DNA of 64,000 nucleotides from the NCBI GenBank assembly GCA_024707265.1, contig JANQAB010000003.1, forward strand, positions 186,001 through 250,000, read 5' to 3'. The notes under the pieces are model-generated. The model was not told the DNA's origin. It ran no database searches and was given only the letters and a program-made list of their open reading frames with translations. How positions within the stretch are numbered: the stretch's first letter is position 1; the number at the start of each line of letters is the position of its first letter. The position numbers and the translations under genes are program-made. Shown here piece after piece: positions 1 to 11,372 of this stretch. This DNA comes from Sporocytophaga sp. (GTDB lineage: Bacteria; Bacteroidota; Bacteroidia; Cytophagales; Cytophagaceae).

Positions 1-2631
1 GGCTGATTGGCAATAATTACCCTGTCACCTGCCTGTGTAATTTTTCCATCTCCATTGATGTCTTTGTATTGCTGACCACCTGGATTCTTGTTTGCAGCAG
101 GTGTTAATGCTTTATCAGGAGATGTACCTACAGGTATTACACCGTCTGTCTCATAAACTATAAAGGAACCGATTGGCTTTCCAACTGCTGCAATGGAAGG
201 TAATGCACTGTTTGGGATGATCTGATCGATTCCATCACCTAAACTTAACACTTTGTTTCTGTTTACTGCATAGACAAGGCTAGTACTCCACTGAAACTTA
301 CCCACAAGGTTTTTGGTAGCAACAGCAAGTTCAAAACCTTTATTTTCCACAGCCCCATAGTTCTGATACACCTGAGGATTAGGTGTAGAAAGAGACCCAT
401 TTACGACTACGATGTTCCATAATCCGGATGTTGAAGGAAGAGGAACGTTCAACAATAAATCTGTTGTTTTTTTATAATAGATATCAGCTGCAATAACAAC
501 TCTGTCTTTCAACAAACCCAGGTCAGCACCCAAATCATATTGAGCTGTTTTTTCCCAAGTTAGATTAGGGTTAGCAATAGAGTTTGGCGCAAAACCTGAT
601 ACTGTGTTATTTCCGAAGTTATATCTGAAGTAAGATAATTGCGAGAAAGACTGATAAGAAGGAATCTGTTGATTACCGATGAGACCGGCACTTAGTCTGA
701 ATTTCAAATGTCCTAAATTTTTAACCTGAGAAAGGAAGTCCTCATTACTTGCATTCCAGGCAACCGCAGCAGACGGGAAGTATCCCCATTTATGCCCCGG
801 AGCAAACTTAGAAGATCCATCAGCTCTTAAAGACACTGTTAATAGATATTTATCTCTATAGCCATAGTTAACCCTTCCCAGGAAAGATCTCAAAGCCCAT
901 CTGCTTGCAAAAGAAGAAGGAGAAGGTGCAAATCCACTTGCATTGATGGATGTCACATTACCCGCCTGCTGATTGTTATAATCAAATGCATCTGTTGCAT
1001 ATCCGCTTGAACCGGAAACAGAGCCTTTCGTCACTGATTCCTGTTGGGTAAAACCAGCAAGGACATTCAGGTTGTGTACATTTTTAATCCTCCTTGTGTA
1101 GTTGATTGTATTTTCATTCAACCAGTTGGTAGAGAATATAGATCCCACCTGAGCCAATCCACCTAAGCCAGAACCTTCGTAAACAGTTGATGGTAAATAT
1201 CTGTTCTGTTTGTTATTAAGTACATCCGCTCCGGCAAGTACCTTGAATGTTAATCCTTCAATGATTTTATATTCTGCAGAAACATTTCCAAGAAAACGTC
1301 CTGTCTTGGTTTCGTTTATTTGATTCTTCAGTGTATTGATCGGGTTTCCATACACTCCTTCAAATAAATTTCTCAATACAAATGATCCATCAGGATTATA
1401 GATAGGAACTGCAGGAGACATCAACAATAAGGCTGGGACTACCGCCTGAGGCGCTACATTGGAAGATATCTGGCTTGCAGTGATATAAGAGCCGATTCTT
1501 AATCTGTTGCTGTACTCATGATCAAGGTTCAATCTTCCGGAGTATCTTTCAAAGTCACTGTTAATTAAGACACCATCCTGTTTAAAATAGTTACCAGAAA
1601 TTGCAACTCTGGTTTTATCATTACCAGTAAGTACTGAAAGATTGTGATTCTGTATGGCAGCTTGTCTGAAGGCAGCTTTTTGCCAGTCTGTACCTTCACC
1701 AAGGCTGTCTAATTGTGCAGCAGTGTATTGAGGAGATTTATTAGAGTTTATCAAAGCATCATTTCTAAGAGCTCCCCACTCTTTTGCATTCATTAGAGGA
1801 ATCTCTCTGACAACGCTTTGTACACCCGCATATCCATCATAGTTAATAGAAGAGTTATTATAACTTCCTTTTTTTTGTTGTTACAATAACAACACCATTT
1901 GCACCTCTTGAACCATAGATGGCAGTGGCAGAAGCGTCTTTAAGTACATCTATAGATTCAATATCTGATGTGTTAATGGTTGATAAGGGATTGATCTTGG
2001 ATCCATTGGTTACACCAGCGTCGTTGCTTGCATTATCGTTGTATATTGGAAAACCATCAATTACATAAAGAGGTTCTGTACCTGCAGTGATGGAGTTATT
2101 TCCTCTTATCTGCACTGAAGTTCCACCTCCTGGCTGACCAGTAGACTGAGTTACCTGAACACCGGCAACAGACCCTTGCAAAAGACGCTCTACAGAGCTA
2201 ACAGGTTGTTTCAGGCTTTCTACCGGAACAGTAGCGACAGACCCTGTTAAATCACTTCGCTTTTGTGTTCCATAACCAACCACCACTACTTCGTTGAGTA
2301 GTTGACGGCTCTTTAACTGTATCTTTAAATCTTCTTCAGGAGCTTCATACACTTCAACTTCTTTAGGTTCATATCCTGAATATTGAAGCACCAGTGTAAA
2401 TGGATAAGAATGTTCAGTCTTTAATTCATAATTACCATCTATATCTGTGATAGTACCTTCTTTGGTACCTTTTATTTGAATTACTGCTCCTACTGCCGGC
2501 TCCGCAGTTTTATCATCAACAACTTGTCCTTTAATAACAGTTTGCGCAACCGCTACACCCTGCACAAACAGGATTAAGGAGAAGGCTATTAAAAGATACT
2601 TAAATTTAAAAGTGGTATAGCGTTTTTTCAT
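1..2631 (-). CDS. SusC/RagA-family TonB-dependent outer membrane receptor (SusC1), 3' end outside window, one frameshift
   Basis: This is an outer-membrane TonB-dependent transporter of the SusC family, which imports glycan fragments together with a SusD lipoprotein. A signal peptide ends near AVAQ (about residue 29). A carboxypeptidase-D-like regulatory domain follows (about 30-110), then the TonB-box/plug segment with NEVVVVGYGTQKRSDLTGSV. The reading frame breaks at an A8 run (1869-1876 on the plus strand). Removing one A gives TTKKGSYNNSS and an open frame to the left edge, which still encodes typical SusC sequence such as DINGDGKITQ. By comparison with SusC2 roughly 130 residues lie beyond the window. 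It is separated from the upstream sulfatases by a terminator, so it is probably a second transcription unit whose SusD lies off the edge. Family call is firm; substrate unknown. Confidence 0.93.
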
Positions 2632-2751
2632 TCGGCAGTTTTTAAATAATTAATACTTTATTATACAAAGTCTATCGGATAGGTATACAAAAATACATAA
2701 CTTAAAATCATTGACAATTGGGAAGTCAATCTATTTGAACATCTTACCACT

Positions 2752-2805
2752 AAAAAAAGGAAAACCTATTATCTTCTAGGGAATGATAACAGGTTTTCCT
2801 TTTAA
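2752..2805 (-). terminator. Rho-independent terminator after the sulfatase genes
   Basis: A long inverted repeat (AGGAAAACCTATTATC and GATAACAGGTTTTCCT, one mismatch) with a loop of about 12 bases sits just past the sulfatase stop codon. A run of U follows the stem on the minus strand. It separates the SusC2-SusD-sulfatase unit from SusC1. Confidence 0.85.
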
Positions 2806-2847
2806 AATTCTCGTTTAACTCCTTACTAAAAGCAGTCTGTTAAACCT

Positions 2848-4224
2848 TTATTCTCCTTTAACTTCGGAGGTCCTTTGTGATTCCAGACCAGGTAAGAAAT
2901 ATTTAGGTTTACCAGGATCGCCAAAACTCCAGGCCGGTAGTTTTGCAAATTCAGCTTTGAATAGCTTTCTCGCAGCTTCAGCTTCAGGACTTCCCTGACC
3001 TTCTGCTATCGATTGTGTCTCCTCAATATCTTTTACAAGATCATAAAAACGTCCATCATGATAAAGCTTGTACTTGTGATTTCTAAAGAACCTTGCTGAA
3101 TGTTTATTTATCTCTGCTCCATGCAATGGGGTATAATGACAAAAGACCCATTCACGAGGATTTCCCTTTTCTCCTTTAATCTGAGGATATATACTTTTTC
3201 CGTCTGTATCCCAATCTGCTGGTACTTTAACCTTCACAACATCCGCTATTGTAGCAAGTATATCTGTGAAGTCAACCAGATCATCAGTCTGTTGAACCTT
3301 GTATCTGTTAGAACCATAATTGACAATCAAAGGCACGTGATGTCCTCTGTCTAAAGTAAGTCCTTTCCCTCCCTTCACATATGATCCATCTTTCATTGGC
3401 GTCACTACAGATCTGCCTGTTCCATTATCCCCTGTAAAGATGATCACAGTATTTTCATATAAACCAAGGTCTTTAAGCTTCTGAATGATACTACCTATAT
3501 TTTTATCTGTGTAGGCAACCATATCTCTGAAATTCGCTGTATCTCTTTTATGTCTTGCTTCAGCACCTTCTTTCCAGCTTTTACTATCAGGAGTGGGTAA
3601 AAACGGATCATGCACCAGAGCCATTGGATAGTAGGCAAGGAATTTATTATCCTTATTCTTTTCTATGAAATCAAGAATGTAATTTGTAAAGATATCAGGA
3701 CCATAATTATCATCCGAACGACTTAATGTCTTTCCATCCTGCTCTATCAGTGCATTTGCATAACGCTCTCCCTGCTCCCTGGAGTAGACAAGCTGCCACA
3801 GGCAGTACTGATCAAAACCAAAGTGAGCGGGTAACTTATTGTTAGCTCCTAATTGCCATTTACCTGCAATACAGGTCTTATATCCTGCATCCTTAGCCAG
3901 ATGTGCAAATGTTTTTTGTTTAGGATCAAGATATCCAAACTCTACATAATTTTTATAATTATACTTTCCTGTCATAATCTGCACTCTGGAAGGTGTGCAA
4001 AGAGGCTGGGAAAACCCATAATTGAATTTCAAACCTTCTGAGGCAAGCCTGTCCAGATTGGGGGTATTATAAGTACCACCATATGTACCCAGACATTCCT
4101 TACCCATATCATCCGCCATGATGAGAATAATATTTGGAGTACTGTTTTTCTTTGTCTGAGCTGAAGAGTTGTTGAATGAAAACAATACAACAATCAGCAA
4201 AATACTTATATATTTAAATTTCAT
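2848..4224 (-). CDS. Secreted sulfatase (alkaline-phosphatase superfamily, family S1)
   Basis: This 458-residue arylsulfatase-type hydrolase probably removes sulfate esters from a polysaccharide. A signal peptide ends around SSAQ (residue 23). The metal-binding start NIILIMADDMG has the paired aspartates at 38-39. The formylglycine site is LCTPSRVQIMTG, with Cys76 in the C-x-P-S-R signature, so activity needs a formylglycine-generating or anSME enzyme that is not in this window. GKWQLG and the later TGDNGTG motif are also present. It lies 21 bases after the preceding sulfatase and is the last gene of the unit. Substrate position and linkage cannot be read from the sequence. Confidence 0.95.
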   Translation of the reverse strand: MKFKYISILLIVVLFSFNNSSAQTKKNSTPNIILIMADDMGKECLGTYGGTYNTPNLDRLASEGLKFNYGFSQPLCTPSRVQIMTGKYNYKNYVEFGYLDPKQKTFAHLAKDAGYKTCIAGKWQLGANNKLPAHFGFDQYCLWQLVYSREQGERYANALIEQDGKTLSRSDDNYGPDIFTNYILDFIEKNKDNKFLAYYPMALVHDPFLPTPDSKSWKEGAEARHKRDTANFRDMVAYTDKNIGSIIQKLKDLGLYENTVIIFTGDNGTGRSVVTPMKDGSYVKGGKGLTLDRGHHVPLIVNYGSNRYKVQQTDDLVDFTDILATIADVVKVKVPADWDTDGKSIYPQIKGEKGNPREWVFCHYTPLHGAEINKHSARFFRNHKYKLYHDGRFYDLVKDIEETQSIAEGQGSPEAEAARKLFKAEFAKLPAWSFGDPGKPKYFLPGLESQRTSEVKGE

Positions 4225-4245
4225 ATACTTAAATTATGTTAAAAT

Positions 4246-5681
4246 TTATTCCTGATGAACATACCAAGGATTAGCAGTTGTAGGGATTGGAGCATTTACC
4301 TGCTTTCTCCATGTATCTAATTTTTCATATAACTCTTTTGTCTTCTCCGGATTTTTTTGTGCAAGATTATCAGTTTCGCCAATGTCTTCTTTGATATTAT
4401 AAAGCTCTACTCTTTTATCCTCATAAAACTCAAGAAGTTTATAATCTCCGGATCTGACAGCACTTACAGGTCTTGTTCTGAAAGAGTCTCTACTTCTTTT
4501 ATCTGCTGAAAACCCTTCCAGATAAGCGGGAAAATGCCAGTAAATTGCATCTCTTGTCTTATAAGGTTTGTCAAATAAAATCGGGGCAAAACTTTGTCCG
4601 TCAAGCTTAGCGTTTGTCAGAGGCTTAGTAATATTGGCTACTTCAAGCAGTGTAGAATAAAAGTCAACTCCGATAACAGGTGTTTCAGACTGACCGCCTG
4701 CTTTTATTTTTCCTGGCCAGCGCACAAATAAAGGTACTCTCACTCCACCTTCATAAAGCATTCCTTTTGATCCTCTTAATGGATATTGATAAGTTGCTCC
4801 ACCATATCCGCCATTGTCCGAATAAAAAATTACAAGTGTATTTTTATCCAGATTTAAACGCTTAAGATTTTCAAGTAATCTTCCAACTCCCTCATCTGCA
4901 CTTTCAATCATGGCTGCATAAGTAGGATTGTTATGATATTCTGTTCCTTGCTTTGCCTTATATTTTTCAACCAGAGAATCTTTAGCTTGTATTGGAGTAT
5001 GAACTGCGAAGTAAGACAGGTAAAGGAAGAAAGGTTTCTCTTTATTGGTATTGATAAACTTAAGTGCTTCATCCGTCAAGCGGTCTGTTAGGTACTCACC
5101 TTCTTTTCCGCTATTAATACCTTCAAAAGGCTTCAGGTCTTTCTTCATGGCATATGGATAAAAATAAGATTTTGTTCCTCCGGCTCCTCCTATTACATAA
5201 TCAAAGCCCTGAGATTTCGGATCTGTATTCTGACTTTTTTTCTCCTAACTGCCATTTGCCTATTAAACCGGTGCTATAACCTGCATTCTTAAGTTCTTCT
5301 GCAATTGTGACAAAAGAAGGTGCCAGGACGGTATTATTTTTTACCGGAATTAATTTTCTCAGAGAAGAGTCTCCTCTTTCTGCCGTACCAACAGTATAGA
5401 TTCCATGTCTTGGAGTATAAAGACCGGTCATCAATGAACCTCTGCTTGGAGCGCAGTTAGGGCCGCATGAATAAGCCTGAGTAAATCTTATACCTTCAGA
5501 TGCAAGTTTATCTATATTAGGAGTTTCATAATACTTGCTGCCGGCAGCTACGTCCGTCCATCCGAGATCATCCATGTAGATGAATAATATATTGGGCCTG
5601 TTTTTTCTGAGCATTAGCGAACTCCGCATTGACACCAAAGAGAAAAGTCAATGACAGAATAAATATGTATTTTATTTTCAT
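4246..5681 (-). CDS. Secreted sulfatase (family S1), interrupted by two homopolymer frameshifts
   Basis: A second formylglycine sulfatase of about 477 residues when both breaks are repaired. Translation from the ATG at 5681 gives a signal peptide (MKIKYIFILSLTFLFG...ANAQ). One A must be dropped from the run at 5601-5606 to continue into KNRPNILFIYMDDLGWTD, and one from the run at 5235-5241 to continue from GKWQLGEK into SQNTDPKSQGFDYV. The catalytic signature is GPNCAPSR. SDNGG and HFPAYLEG occur in the C-terminal half. It sits between SusD (81-base gap) and the other sulfatase. The two enzymes are not close copies of each other, so they probably cut different sulfate positions (inference). 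Confidence 0.92.
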
Positions 5682-5762
5682 AAAATTATTATTGATTATA
5701 AAATTGCATTCAGCTTTTTCAGAGAATGCCATTCAAATTAAATAAATGGTAATGGTGAAAAT

Positions 5763-7196
5763 TTACTTCCAGAGATCGTTTTGCTCCAGCTTTGGATTTA
5801 AGTCTATCTCTCTTTGTGGAATAGGATGCAAATAATGTTTTTCAGATGCATTTGTTTTGCCGACAGCATGTAAAGCTGATACCATTTTTTTTGTTCTGAT
5901 CAGATCAAACCAACGATGGAATTCGAACATCAATTCCAACCTGCGCTCAAGGTAAACTGCCTCTCTGAAGCTGTTTTGGTCAAGACCTGAAAGAGGGTCA
6001 AGACCAGCTCTTTTTCTAACCCTGTTAATCGCATCATAAGCACTTCCAGGTCCTGACGCTTCATTTACTGCCTCTGCATAAATTAAAAGAACCTCAGCAA
6101 AACGAATGATAGGAATATTTCTTGGAGATTCTGTTGGATTAGTTGCTGTAGACGGATCAAAGTACTTAAAGAACCTTGGAGGGAACTTATATACATTACC
6201 ATTTGTAGGACTTACGATTTCTGTAAAAAATGTAACATCCCGACGTTTATCATTTGTAGAATAAAGGTCATACGTTGCAGGGAGCATTGGTTCATCAGAA
6301 CCTGCAGCTGCTATTCCAGGAATACCCACAGGTGTTGCAGAAGAAGCAAGTCTGTTTCCTTGTCCATTCACAAAGGATTTGCATTGTGCTGAGAAAATAT
6401 GTTCTTTTCCATTTTTTGTTTCAGCCCTGAATACATCTGAATAATCATCGAACAGATCGTAACCGAAAGGACCGTTAATTACTTCAAGAGCTTTAGTTGC
6501 TGCTTTCTCCCACTCTTTTTTTGTCAGATATACTTTTGACAAAAGCGCCTTTGCAGCGCCTCCGGTAGCTCTTCCAGCATCTGCCCCCCCCATAAATGCC
6601 GGTAACTTTTCTGCATCTGTCAGATCATTTATAATTTGAGTATAAACAGATTCTACTGGTGATTTAGCTACGTGAATAGAATTGTGATCCAGTGAAGTTA
6701 CTTCATGAAGAACTATAGGAACTTCTCCCCAAAGTCTGACAAGGTTAAAATATAACAGTCCTCTTAAAAATTTAGCCTCATTAACCAGTCTCTCTCTCAG
6801 CGTTGCATCCATATCAATGGATGGTATACGATCGATTGCAATATTTGCACGATTAATCGCAATATAGTGTTCTTTCCATAACTCATCAATTCTGTCATTG
6901 GTAGTTGTGTACGTTATTGCGGCCATCGCACGTACATCCGCATTCGTGACCCTCTGAGAAGCAATCGCATCATCAGACAAAATCTCAACGGCCTGATGTA
7001 TCAAGCGGTTATACATAGTAACTCCTCCGTTGTTCAACCCCGCATGATAAATGCTGTTTACTGCAGCAATCGCATCTTCTTTTGTTTTATAAAACTGACT
7101 TGTAGTAAAAACAGATGCTGGTTTTTCGTCTAGCTTCTTGCATGATATCAAAGCTCCGACCAATAATAATATATAGATATACTTTATAACTTTCAT
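5763..7196 (-). CDS. SusD/RagB-family starch-binding-like outer membrane lipoprotein
   Basis: This is the surface glycan-binding partner that caps the SusC transporter. The chosen start (7196) gives a lipoprotein signal, MKVIKYIYILLLVGALISC, with the lipidated Cys at residue 19. A longer start at 7235 would bury the signal behind 13 residues and is less likely. The TPR-like SusD fold is indicated by the FYKTKEDAIAAVNSIYHA region, AKFLRGLLYFNLVRLWG and the C-terminal RRLELMFEFHRWFDLIR motif typical of RagB/SusD. It lies 79 bases downstream of SusC2 and upstream of the sulfatases, the normal order of a polysaccharide utilization locus. Confidence 0.96.
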   Translation of the reverse strand: MKVIKYIYILLLVGALISCKKLDEKPASVFTTSQFYKTKEDAIAAVNSIYHAGLNNGGVTMYNRLIHQAVEILSDDAIASQRVTNADVRAMAAITYTTTNDRIDELWKEHYIAINRANIAIDRIPSIDMDATLRERLVNEAKFLRGLLYFNLVRLWGEVPIVLHEVTSLDHNSIHVAKSPVESVYTQIINDLTDAEKLPAFMGGADAGRATGGAAKALLSKVYLTKKEWEKAATKALEVINGPFGYDLFDDYSDVFRAETKNGKEHIFSAQCKSFVNGQGNRLASSATPVGIPGIAAAGSDEPMLPATYDLYSTNDKRRDVTFFTEIVSPTNGNVYKFPPRFFKYFDPSTATNPTESPRNIPIIRFAEVLLIYAEAVNEASGPGSAYDAINRVRKRAGLDPLSGLDQNSFREAVYLERRLELMFEFHRWFDLIRTKKMVSALHAVGKTNASEKHYLHPIPQREIDLNPKLEQNDLWK

Positions 7197-7275
7197 AAAA
7201 CTAACTTTAACATTTTCGTGGTTCATCTCATTCATATTATAATCTCTGATAACCTTAGTATTCTTTGGCTAAGGT

Positions 7276-10200
7276 TTAAAATGTTACATTCAATCCTACT
7301 TGATAAGATTTGCTGTTTGGATAGACACCATAATCAACTCCCTGCGTAAGCGTTGATTGCTCGTTTCTACTTACTTCTGGATCAAATCCAGTGTACTTGG
7401 TCAGGGTAAGAATATTCTGTGCTGCTATATAGAATCTGACATTTCCAAAATGAGTTCTTTTAAGCAATTGTGCCGGTAAAGTATATCCTAACACAATGTT
7501 CTTTAATCTCAAAAAGGAAGCATCCTCTACGAACCTATCTGATACTATAGGTGCAGCATCTTCAAATGGTCTAGGCATAGAGTTACTTGGATTGGTAGAT
7601 GTCCATCTTTCAAGAGCAGCAGTGGAAGCATTTTGTCCACCATTCAACTGTTCTAACTGTTGCCTGTTCTGATTAAATACCTTATTTCCATAAGAAGCAT
7701 AAAAGAAGATGCTTAAATCAAAATTCTTATAATAAAAGTTGTTTGTGAGTCCGGCAAGGAACTTCGGCTGAGCATTGCCTATTACTACTCTGTCTCCATC
7801 TTGGGTAATCTTGCCATCACCATTGATATCTGCATATTTTATACTACCAGGGGTTGCTTCACCTGTCTGGTAGATACCTACAGATTTATAGCCATAAAAG
7901 GAACCCAATGCATGCCCTACCTTTGCTATACTTTGCCCTGAGATAATATAATCAACGCCATCACCCAAACTCTCTACTTTATTTCTATTTAATGAATAAA
8001 CAAGATTGGTAGTCCAATTAAATTTATCCGTTTTTACATTTTGAGTAGATACACCTAGCTCTATACCTCTATTGGAAACCACACCATAGTTCTGCAAAGC
8101 AGTAGATTGCCCCGTAGTATAGGGAATAGGAACATTTAACAACAGATCGCTAGTCTCTTTATAGTACGCATCAAAAGTAAGCGTTACTCTATTGTTCAAT
8201 ACTCCCAAATCAACACCTGCATCAAACTGTCTTGTTCTTTCCCAGCTAAGATCAGGATTGCTGATTCTATTAGGAGAAAAACCAATTACTGTCTGGTTAT
8301 TGAAGAAATAAGTATTGGTAGAAAAGAGTTGATAAAGACTGGTACAAACCAATTTCCTGATTACCAGTAAGGCCACCACTTAACCTTAATTTTAAAGTAC
8401 TGATATAGTCATTAGAAGCCAGGAAACTTTCTCTGTTAACATTCCAGGCTACCGCAGCTGAAGGGAAAAAGCCCCACTTGTTGTTTTTACCGAAGCGTGA
8501 TGAACCGTCAGCTCTCGCAGTAAAAGTAAAGTAGTACTTTTGAGCATAAGAATAATTTAACCTTCCAAGGAATGACTGAAGGCCCCATTCTGCTGTATTG
8601 GATGTAGGTTGGGTATAAACAGATCCTGAAGAAAGATCATTATATGTTAAATCATCGGATACAAACGTTTGTGCTCCTGCTGTAACCAACTCACTCTTAT
8701 AATATTGCTGAGTAAATCCTGCAAGTGCGTTGAGATTATGCTTCTTACCGATTACAGTTGAATAATTTAATGTATTTTCATTCAACCATGTAGTCACGAA
8801 TTTTGATCCGATTGCTGCAGTACCAGTATTGTTGGTATTCGCACCCCTGTAAACAGATGAAGGAATATACCTGTTTTGTTTGTTATTAATGATATCAGAA
8901 CCTATTGACACTCTTGCAGACAAGCCTTTTGCCAATGTATAATCACCATAAATATTTCCAAGCAAACGGAAGGTATTAGTTCTGTTCACTTCGCTTTTTA
9001 ATGTTGCTATAGGGTTTCCAAGAGGAGTTTCGAATTCACTTTGATAAGTATAGTTGCCATTAGCATCTTTTACAGGCACTGTAGGAGGCATTAACAAAAT
9101 ATATCTCACCATATTATCATCAGCGACCTGAGCATTCGTCTGGCTACCAGTAAGGTTAGTCCCTACCTTAAATCTTTGAGTAAAATTATGCTCAAGATTT
9201 AACCTTCCTGAGTAACGTTTGAAATCAGTATTCTCAAGTACACCATCTTGTTTATAGTAATTTCCAGAGATTGAAAATCTGGTCTTTTCATTCCCACCTC
9301 GAAGCGATACCTGGTGGTTCTGAAATCCAGCCTGCCTGAATGCTTCCTTCTGCCAGTCTGTTCCACCAGACATGTTGTCTATCTGCTCTTGTGTATAATA
9401 AGGAGTCTTACCAGAGTTAACGCGGGCGTCATTTTTTAGTAAAGCCCATTGTTTAGCATCAGTAAGAACATCCATCGTTTTAATGACGTTTGATACCCCA
9501 TAATAATTATCATAAGAGATATTATTTTGTCCGGCTTTTCCCTTTTTAGTTGTAATAATTACAACACCGTTAGCTCCCCTTGCTCCATATATGGCTGTTG
9601 CAGATGCATCTTTAAGCACATCTATGGATTCGATATCGCTTGGGTTTAAACTCGCCAGAGCATTAATACTTCCTCCTGAAGTAACACCAGCACTGGCATC
9701 AGAATTATCATTGTATACAGGAAAGCCATCAATAACATAAAGAGGCTCATTACCTCCGTTAATGGAGTTTCCTCCCCTTATCCTAATGCTAACTGCACCA
9801 CCTGGCTGTCCTGATGACTGAGTAACCTGCACCCCTGATACAGATCCTTGCAAAAGCTTATCCACAGAGGTTACTGGTGTTTTCAGTACTTCTTCAGAAA
9901 CAGTTGCTACAGATCCTGTCAGATCTGATCTTTTCTGCGTACCATAACCAACCACAACCACTTCATTCAAAAGAGATGCGTTCTTAAGCTTGATAGTAAG
10001 GTCTTCTTCCAAAGCTTCATAAATCTCGACTTCCTTTTGTTCATATCCTGCATATTTTACAACAAGAGTGAATGGAAAAGGATGACTAGTGGTAAACTCA
10101 TAGTTTCCGTCAATATCAGTAACTGAGCCTTCTTCAGTGTCTTTGATTTTCAAAACAGCACCAACAAGGGGGTCACCTGTCTTGTCATCAGCAATCCTGC

Positions 10201-10300
10201 CCTTCAAAATCTCTTGGGCATTGGCAGTCGTGTGTATGCCCAAAATAACTAAGGTAATAATTAATGTTTTCCATAGCTTCTCTTTCGTAAAATCAACCAT
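7276..10300 (-). CDS. SusC/RagA-family TonB-dependent outer membrane receptor (SusC2), one frameshift
   Basis: First gene of the sulfatase locus; about 1007 residues when repaired. The signal peptide ends near TANAQ (29). It is followed by a carboxypeptidase-D-like domain, the TonB box/plug region (NEVVVVGYGTQKRSDLTGSV, IESIDVLKDASATAIYG) and a beta-barrel ending in YQVGLNVTF. The frame breaks near 8332-8335, where one extra base in a four-base run must be removed. The repaired sequence aligns without gaps to SusC1 across this point (QEIGLYQSLS to NNQTVIGFSPN). N-terminal regions of the two SusC proteins are very similar, suggesting duplication. It has a good promoter and a long duplicated leader upstream. 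Confidence 0.95.
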
Positions 10301-10361
10301 CTCAGTAATCTAAATTAACAAGTCATTAAATTTCAATATATTACCACCAAGTAATACTATA

Positions 10362-10394
10362 CAAAGTTAATAGACTTTATAACCTTTAACCAAA
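10362..10394 (-). promoter_or_regulatory. Bacteroidetes-type promoter of SusC2
   Basis: Read on the minus strand, TTTG (10394-10391) is followed after 21 bases by TAACTTTG (10369-10362). These match the Bacteroidetes -33 TTTG and -7 TAnnTTTG elements. The start codon is about 60 bases downstream. Confidence 0.6.
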
Positions 10395-10449
10395 GGAAGG
10401 ATGGTTGTTTCAGGAATTCATACCACCAAAAAATTAAAAATACTCAATT

Positions 10450-10800
10450 AATACAGTTCCAATTTTAAGAAGAGTTTACAAATCAATCAGATGAAATTTT
10501 AAATTAGAAGTAAAGAAAATGGATATCCTACCTATAATCTGGAACATATTTATAGCATAAAGACATCACTCAACGCTTGATATATACCTTCCCCCAAATT
10601 AAATCCTCCCACGAAAACAAATGGAGTCACAATTTGAAAAGACAATACAAATCACACAAATGAATTCTTATTTTGAAACTTAAGAAAACGGATAACTTAC
10701 CTACAATCTGTGAGATCCAAATAAAATAGAGACTAAAACCAGTTGAAAAATAGTTGTACAAAAATAAATCCCATTCTTCAAGAACAATAAGCTCAAAGGA
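10450..10800. repeat. Two degenerate direct copies of a unit of about 170 bp upstream of SusC2
   Basis: This fills most of the 544-base gap between SusC2 and the SET gene, and no coding sequence was found in it. The segments near 10455-10552 and 10624-10720 align over about 95 bases. Both carry TACAAATCA, then ATGAA, then GAAAA-GGATA-TTACCTA-AATCTG with few differences. Weaker similarity continues to the end of each unit. Their place ahead of the promoter suggests regulator sites or an old leader duplication (inference). Confidence 0.5.
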
Positions 10801-10844
10801 TGGGATAGCTTAACATGATAGGAGCAAAGCTTAAGAGACTTTGC

Positions 10845-11372
10845 TCACATTATTTTCTCTATTTTCAATTTTTTTTCAATCCAGCTGATATAATGCCCCC
10901 GGTAAGTGTCCTTCATAAGCCACCAGTCCTGCTTCCCCAATTTCCCTCTACAGGCAGTACTTCCGCAAAGGCACTTTTTAATTTTTGAGCTTTCAAACTC
11001 ATTCACTATAAAAGTAGAATAATCAATGGTAACCTGCTCTCCTCTTTTGATGAGCCGTCTTGCAGCAACATCATCATCATTGATCATCCAGGCATTGGGG
11101 TTGCAACTATGGTTGATAAAGTAATCCATCTGAGGCGTGACATCTTCATTTTCAAAAGGACCTACATATACAAATTCCTCAATCTCTGTAGAGTATTTCT
11201 CAAAGATAGTTTTATAGGGTTGAGGAAGAGCATCAACCTCCTTTCTTGTAAGCCTGACACAACTGTCATTCCAGTTGCTGAAGATAATTTCACCAGGTTC
11301 AATATCTTCATCTGCAAAAACCCCGAAAAAATCCGTGTCCAGCTGCTTCTTAACAAGTTTCCTGTTATACAT
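10845..11372 (-). CDS. SET-domain protein (putative protein-lysine methyltransferase)
   Basis: A small SET-domain protein of 175 residues from the start chosen here. A longer ORF starts at 11456 but adds 28 residues with no family resemblance. Visible SET features are an early GVFADEDIEPGEII segment, the cofactor/knot motif FINHSCNPNAW and ITIDYSTF-like VTIDYSTF. A Cys-rich post-SET tail follows (CLCGSTACRGK). In eukaryotes this combination transfers methyl groups from S-adenosylmethionine to protein lysines; bacterial targets are mostly unknown. It stands alone between the SusC2 leader and the MFS gene. A GAGCAAAG/CTTTGCTC hairpin (10823-10847) overlaps its stop codon. Confidence 0.85.
   Translation of the reverse strand: MYNRKLVKKQLDTDFFGVFADEDIEPGEIIFSNWNDSCVRLTRKEVDALPQPYKTIFEKYSTEIEEFVYVGPFENEDVTPQMDYFINHSCNPNAWMINDDDVAARRLIKRGEQVTIDYSTFIVNEFESSKIKKCLCGSTACRGKLGKQDWWLMKDTYRGHYISWIEKKLKIEKIM

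Noticed and set aside
1-10300. SusC1, SusC2 and the second sulfatase as true pseudogenes
   Set aside because: Essential genes elsewhere in the window show the same kind of one-base break, so sequence error is the simpler explanation.
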